In this document: in pieces, positions 60,726 through 64,000 of the stretch | How the letters are laid out: every line of letters starts with the position of its first letter | Numbering within the stretch: position 1 is the stretch's first letter | Assembly (NCBI GenBank): GCA_017476605.1 | Contig: JAFUZM010000339.1 | Coordinates: forward strand, 1-64,000 | Reading direction: 5' to 3' | Length of the DNA: 64,000 nt | Origin: Clostridia bacterium | Lineage (GTDB): Bacteria; Bacillota; Clostridia; Christensenellales; Aristaeellaceae | Program-made: the position numbers and the translations under genes | The notes under the pieces: generated by a model | Told to the model about the DNA's origin: nothing | The model's database searches: none | What the model saw: the letters and a program-made list of their open reading frames with translations, nothing else

Positions 60726-62537
60726 TTATTCCTTCAGTCTAGCTTCAGCCTCAGCAATTCGATTTTCAAAATCCTGAAGTCCCTGTTCACGTACCTGGTT
60801 CACACGTTCTCGGGCTTCTACTGCTTCGAGTTGCATCTCAAGCCCTTCATGAAGGCTCGTAAACTTAATTCGTCCTGTAGTAACCATGTTTCGTGTATCC
60901 TCAAGCAACGTAGAAAGTCCACTTGAAATGGTTGGATACGCCTCACCATTGTCGAGAACAACAACAAGATTTTTGGCATCCTCTACCATGTTTTCAAATA
61001 ACGTTCCACTGCTTTCGGCGTTCCATTCAATACATCCCGCCTCCCAGAAGAGAGCACTTACTGGATAATCAATCACCGGAAGATCCATTTCACCATGGTG
61101 AATGATTGTCGTAAATCCATTGGATTGGGCAGTTTGCCGAACCATTTCTGTATAGGTATTATACGGCGTATATAGATTTGTTGGGTACTCAAGCGATAAT
61201 GATTCCATGATCTTCCGCATATCGGAAAGATAGTCTGAAAGGATTTCCTGCCCATTCCACATAAGGCATGCGTCCCATCCTTCGTTGAGAAGGGCGGAAA
61301 ACTGTTCGATGGTAATCTTTCCTGGAAGTCCGGGCATTTCATCCTGTGTCAGGCCGATACACGCTGTCATTTTCCCACCATGAAGCTTGGGATAAACCTC
61401 GGTAAACAATGAAGCATTGCAGCTTGTAAAAAGAAGTTCAATATTTGCTGAACCCACTACCTGATATGGATGTTCACGGCTGAACCGATCCATCTCCGTT
61501 CTCAGACTCATAATTTCATTTTCAATAGCAGAGGTGGATGATTCCTCTGTTTGCATCTGTTCAAGCGCTTCTTCAATTTCACTCTCAGATTTTCCTTGAG
61601 AGATCGCTGTAATCCTCAAATCAAGGATATCCAGTTGATTCTGCAGAATATCCATTTCCTTGTTCAATGCATCAATGTTGACCCATCGTTTGTTCTCAGG
61701 GTCATCTGCAAAGAGAACTTTTAACTCGGCAAAGCTGGTTACTTCCATAGTATTGAGTTTCTGATATGTAGTAATCGCATAAAGAAGATCCTGAAAACCT
61801 TCCAGTGTATAATTAGCAAAATTTACGTCAAATGCCAGATTCGTGCGTTTGCTGACACATTCTGCGAGAATTTGACGTGCTGAGCTTTCCTGCCACGAAA
61901 CCGCCCCAATATGCCAAAGGCTGTTTTCCTGGCCTTCAATATCCATAAGAAGGCCTTGTTCTCCATGATGAATCAGCATGCGTATGCCCTGTCGCTGGAG
62001 GCGCAGGTCCATATCTCCAGTATAGGTCATTGGCGGCAGATAGACGGTATCTGGCATATCAAGTGTACTTTCCGGCATTTTCCATTGTACCTCGGTAAAA
62101 GCATCCCACAATACACTTTCTCCGTCCCAATTTATGCAGTACGTCCAGCCATCTCTAACCATTTCCTCAAACTGACGTATTGTAATGAGCCCTGGCTGTC
62201 CAGGAACCTGATCCTCAGAAAGCACCATAACTCCCTTAAAGCCATATTGCAGCATCACAGGAAAAGCCTCAAGATACAGCCGTTCATCCAGATCTGAGAA
62301 GACCAACTGAATCGTTGCAGTTTCTGCCAGCTTTCCCTCGTATTCACGCTGAAGCAGGTTCATCTGATCAAGAATTGCCCGTTTCTGCTGCTGCAGCGGT
62401 ACCATCTTGCGCTGAATCGCCAGACGAGCAGCTTCATCTGCCCGTTGTATCTGGCGTTGACGTAAAATAAAGTACCCTCCTATACTTATAGCTATAACAA
62501 GCAGTAAAACCAGCACTACTGACAATGCTTTTCTCAT
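60726..62537 (-). CDS. Membrane-anchored coiled-coil protein with two NodB-like degenerate domains
   Basis: 603 aa from the ATG at 62537 (AAAGGAG). One membrane span (KALSVVLVLLLVIAISIGGYFIL) is followed by coiled coil and then two similar ~180-residue units: IQLVFSDLDERLYLEAFPVMLQYGFKGVMVL...DGW and IELLFTSCNASLFTEVYPKLHGGKMTACIGL...EGW. Each recalls the start of polysaccharide deacetylases (TFDDG, then G-x-L-T-x-x-Q-x-x-x-L-x-x-x-G-W), but the catalytic Asp pair is not conserved in either. A central coiled coil joins them. A binding rather than enzymatic role outside the cell is likely. Directly follows the repeat protein. Confidence 0.65.
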   Translation of the reverse strand: MRKALSVVLVLLLVIAISIGGYFILRQRQIQRADEAARLAIQRKMVPLQQQKRAILDQMNLLQREYEGKLAETATIQLVFSDLDERLYLEAFPVMLQYGFKGVMVLSEDQVPGQPGLITIRQFEEMVRDGWTYCINWDGESVLWDAFTEVQWKMPESTLDMPDTVYLPPMTYTGDMDLRLQRQGIRMLIHHGEQGLLMDIEGQENSLWHIGAVSWQESSARQILAECVSKRTNLAFDVNFANYTLEGFQDLLYAITTYQKLNTMEVTSFAELKVLFADDPENKRWVNIDALNKEMDILQNQLDILDLRITAISQGKSESEIEEALEQMQTEESSTSAIENEIMSLRTEMDRFSREHPYQVVGSANIELLFTSCNASLFTEVYPKLHGGKMTACIGLTQDEMPGLPGKITIEQFSALLNEGWDACLMWNGQEILSDYLSDMRKIMESLSLEYPTNLYTPYNTYTEMVRQTAQSNGFTTIIHHGEMDLPVIDYPVSALFWEAGCIEWNAESSGTLFENMVEDAKNLVVVLDNGEAYPTISSGLSTLLEDTRNMVTTGRIKFTSLHEGLEMQLEAVEARERVNQVREQGLQDFENRIAEAEARLKE

Positions 62538-62572
62538 GAACCTAGCTCCTTTAATTCCGATCATTCCGAAAC

Positions 62573-64000
62573 TTATTCTTCAATCTCATTATCAAACAGA
62601 TCAAGTCTGTGCGTACGAAGTACCTGGCCAAGAGCATCTACCTCAAATGTTTTCCGGGCAGTACCATCCGCAAGTGCAATGCTGATCCCATTTTCATTCA
62701 AATACATCTCAGAGACAACATATCCATCCTCGTCATACGACCAGAAAATACTTACATACCCCATTTTTGTCATGACTGGACGATTTTCCGTATCCAAGTA
62801 AGTTTCCCGAATCAGATGTCCTTTCTCATCATACTTCATCTGAACTGCTGCGTAATGATCCGGAAGCATTTCCGGCATACCAGAAATTCCCAGGTACGTT
62901 TGCTGTACAATCTGTCCAGCATCATCCAACTCATAGCTGATAGCTGCATAACCATCCGGGCAAAGCATTGGAAACCCGCTTTCATCCAAATAGTATTCCC
63001 CTGTCACCCGTCCCTTAAGGTCGTATTTCCACTCAACAGCCGCATAGCCATCTGAGGAACGAATCGGATAATCAAGTGCATCAAAATAGGATTCCCGAAT
63101 AATATTCCTGTTTTCATCATACATCAGTTTCTTGATGCTATATCCTTTGAATAGAACAGCAGGCAGATTCTCTTGATCATAGTACCGATACACCGAGGGA
63201 TTATTCGAGTAATCGTACTCGATCTCCACAATACAATAACCCTCAGAGAAGTGAATATAGGATCCATCCAGATTAAAATACGCCTCCCAAATAATACGGT
63301 CATCCTCATCAAAAGTCCGCTCAAAGCCGGCATACCGGTCCTTTGTCATGGTCGGAACATCCTCCGTATCATAGTACTTTTCAAGACAGATACGGTCTTT
63401 TTCATCATATCCGATCGCCTTTGCTCCATATCCTTCAGGACGCATAACACGCTGATTTTGGGTATCACTATATCGTTCGTAGGAGACTCGCCCGTAAGCA
63501 TCAAATTCCCGTTCAATGATAGAGTAGCCGCTTCGAATCATTACTGGAAGCATATCTGCATTCAGATACCGTAGCAAGTAGGCATCTCCCGCATCATTAT
63601 ACTCAGTCTCAACGGCTGAATAGCCCTCACGAACCGTTACCGGAGTCCCCTCCTGGCTGAGGTACTGCTGCAGAATCACACGGCTGAGTTCATCATAGGT
63701 CCGACGGATGCTTGCGTACCCTCGTGTATTTTCGATGACCTCATCATTTTCATCGGTATATGTTTCAAGTATAGCATTTCCCAGATCATCAAGGACTCGA
63801 TAGACATGTGCATAGCCATCGGGCAGAAGCACGGGCGAACCAAAAATATCAAGATAGTCAATGATCTGTTCATAATCCGACACGACGGTGCGGATCAGCT
63901 GAGCATATCCTCTTTTAGAGAGCACAAGCTCGCCCTGCTTGTATGTCCGCTCTGCAATCCTGTTGCCCTGCAAGTCAAGATCATAGACAATTGTATCATA
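62573..64000 (-). CDS. GYA/YD-type tandem repeat protein (partial, runs off window)
   Basis: At least 475 codons, open to the window edge, where the frame reads YDTIVYDLDLQGNRIAER, so the N-terminus is missing. It consists of about 12 repeats of ~36 residues with the pattern GYA-x3-x-x-YD-x-x-G-x-x-x-x-x-x-YLD-x-x-G-x-P-V. The pattern resembles RHS/YD or WG repeats but is distinct from both as far as I can tell. Such proteins are usually at the surface. It ends 35 bp before the NodB-like gene and shares an operon with it. Confidence 0.7.
   Translation of the reverse strand, partial: YDTIVYDLDLQGNRIAERTYKQGELVLSKRGYAQLIRTVVSDYEQIIDYLDIFGSPVLLPDGYAHVYRVLDDLGNAILETYTDENDEVIENTRGYASIRRTYDELSRVILQQYLSQEGTPVTVREGYSAVETEYNDAGDAYLLRYLNADMLPVMIRSGYSIIEREFDAYGRVSYERYSDTQNQRVMRPEGYGAKAIGYDEKDRICLEKYYDTEDVPTMTKDRYAGFERTFDEDDRIIWEAYFNLDGSYIHFSEGYCIVEIEYDYSNNPSVYRYYDQENLPAVLFKGYSIKKLMYDENRNIIRESYFDALDYPIRSSDGYAAVEWKYDLKGRVTGEYYLDESGFPMLCPDGYAAISYELDDAGQIVQQTYLGISGMPEMLPDHYAAVQMKYDEKGHLIRETYLDTENRPVMTKMGYVSIFWSYDEDGYVVSEMYLNENGISIALADGTARKTFEVDALGQVLRTHRLDLFDNEIEE

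Overview
The window looks like a chromosomal segment of a low-to-mid GC Clostridia-type Firmicute. The support is strong GGAGG ribosome binding sites, a class B sortase with an LPXTG-like anchored Cna-B adhesin, a CptIN-family type III toxin-antitoxin locus and a DUF6483 protein. A gut or rumen lineage is plausible, but the sequence does not fix the species. No rRNA, tRNA or CRISPR array was seen.

Layout. 1-6.4 kb: partial MATE transporter, a decayed-looking IS200-type transposase, a sirtuin and two tandem AAA/DUF4143 ATPases. 6.5-17.9 kb: a LacI-like sensor/GGDEF protein, nitroreductase, GNAT, YcxB-like protein, a TRAP transporter (dctP-dctQ-dctM), a BspA-like LRR protein, a hydrolase, Bcp peroxiredoxin and a tyrosine phosphatase. 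18.8-30.9 kb: an 11-kb gene for a giant Cna-B repeat surface protein, translationally coupled to its sortase B. 31.5-33.1 kb: a defence/stress islet with a ribbon-helix-helix protein, a CptIN type III toxin-antitoxin locus and an orphan HicB. 33.2-49.1 kb: a 15-gene minus-strand biosynthetic operon. 49.5-64 kb: accessory genes (EFR1 ferredoxin, broken GNAT toxin-like pair, broken AAA/nuclease, broken histidine phosphatase, carbonic anhydrase, PrsW protease, MBL hydrolase, nitroreductase, membrane proteins, DUF503) and two unusual repeat/coiled-coil proteins at the right edge.

The biosynthetic operon holds an acyl-CoA carboxylase beta subunit, two hotdog thioesterases, malonyl transferase, ketoreductase, ACP, dehydratase, ABC exporter, GcvT-like protein, a fused ketosynthase-chain-length-factor, a PPTase-like protein, FMN reductase, GNAT and GH3 ligase. 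It has no recognisable enoyl reductase, which points to a polyene-type acyl product rather than housekeeping fatty acids.

The most striking non-gene signal is a family of about 15 structured repeats of roughly 85-97 nt. Nearly all sit in the same orientation just upstream of minus-strand genes. They can fold as a hairpin followed by an H-type pseudoknot whose last strand abuts the Shine-Dalgarno sequence. Two sequence subfamilies (A and B) keep the same pairing with different bases, which is covariation visible by eye. Four accessory genes near these repeats carry frameshifts or in-frame stops.
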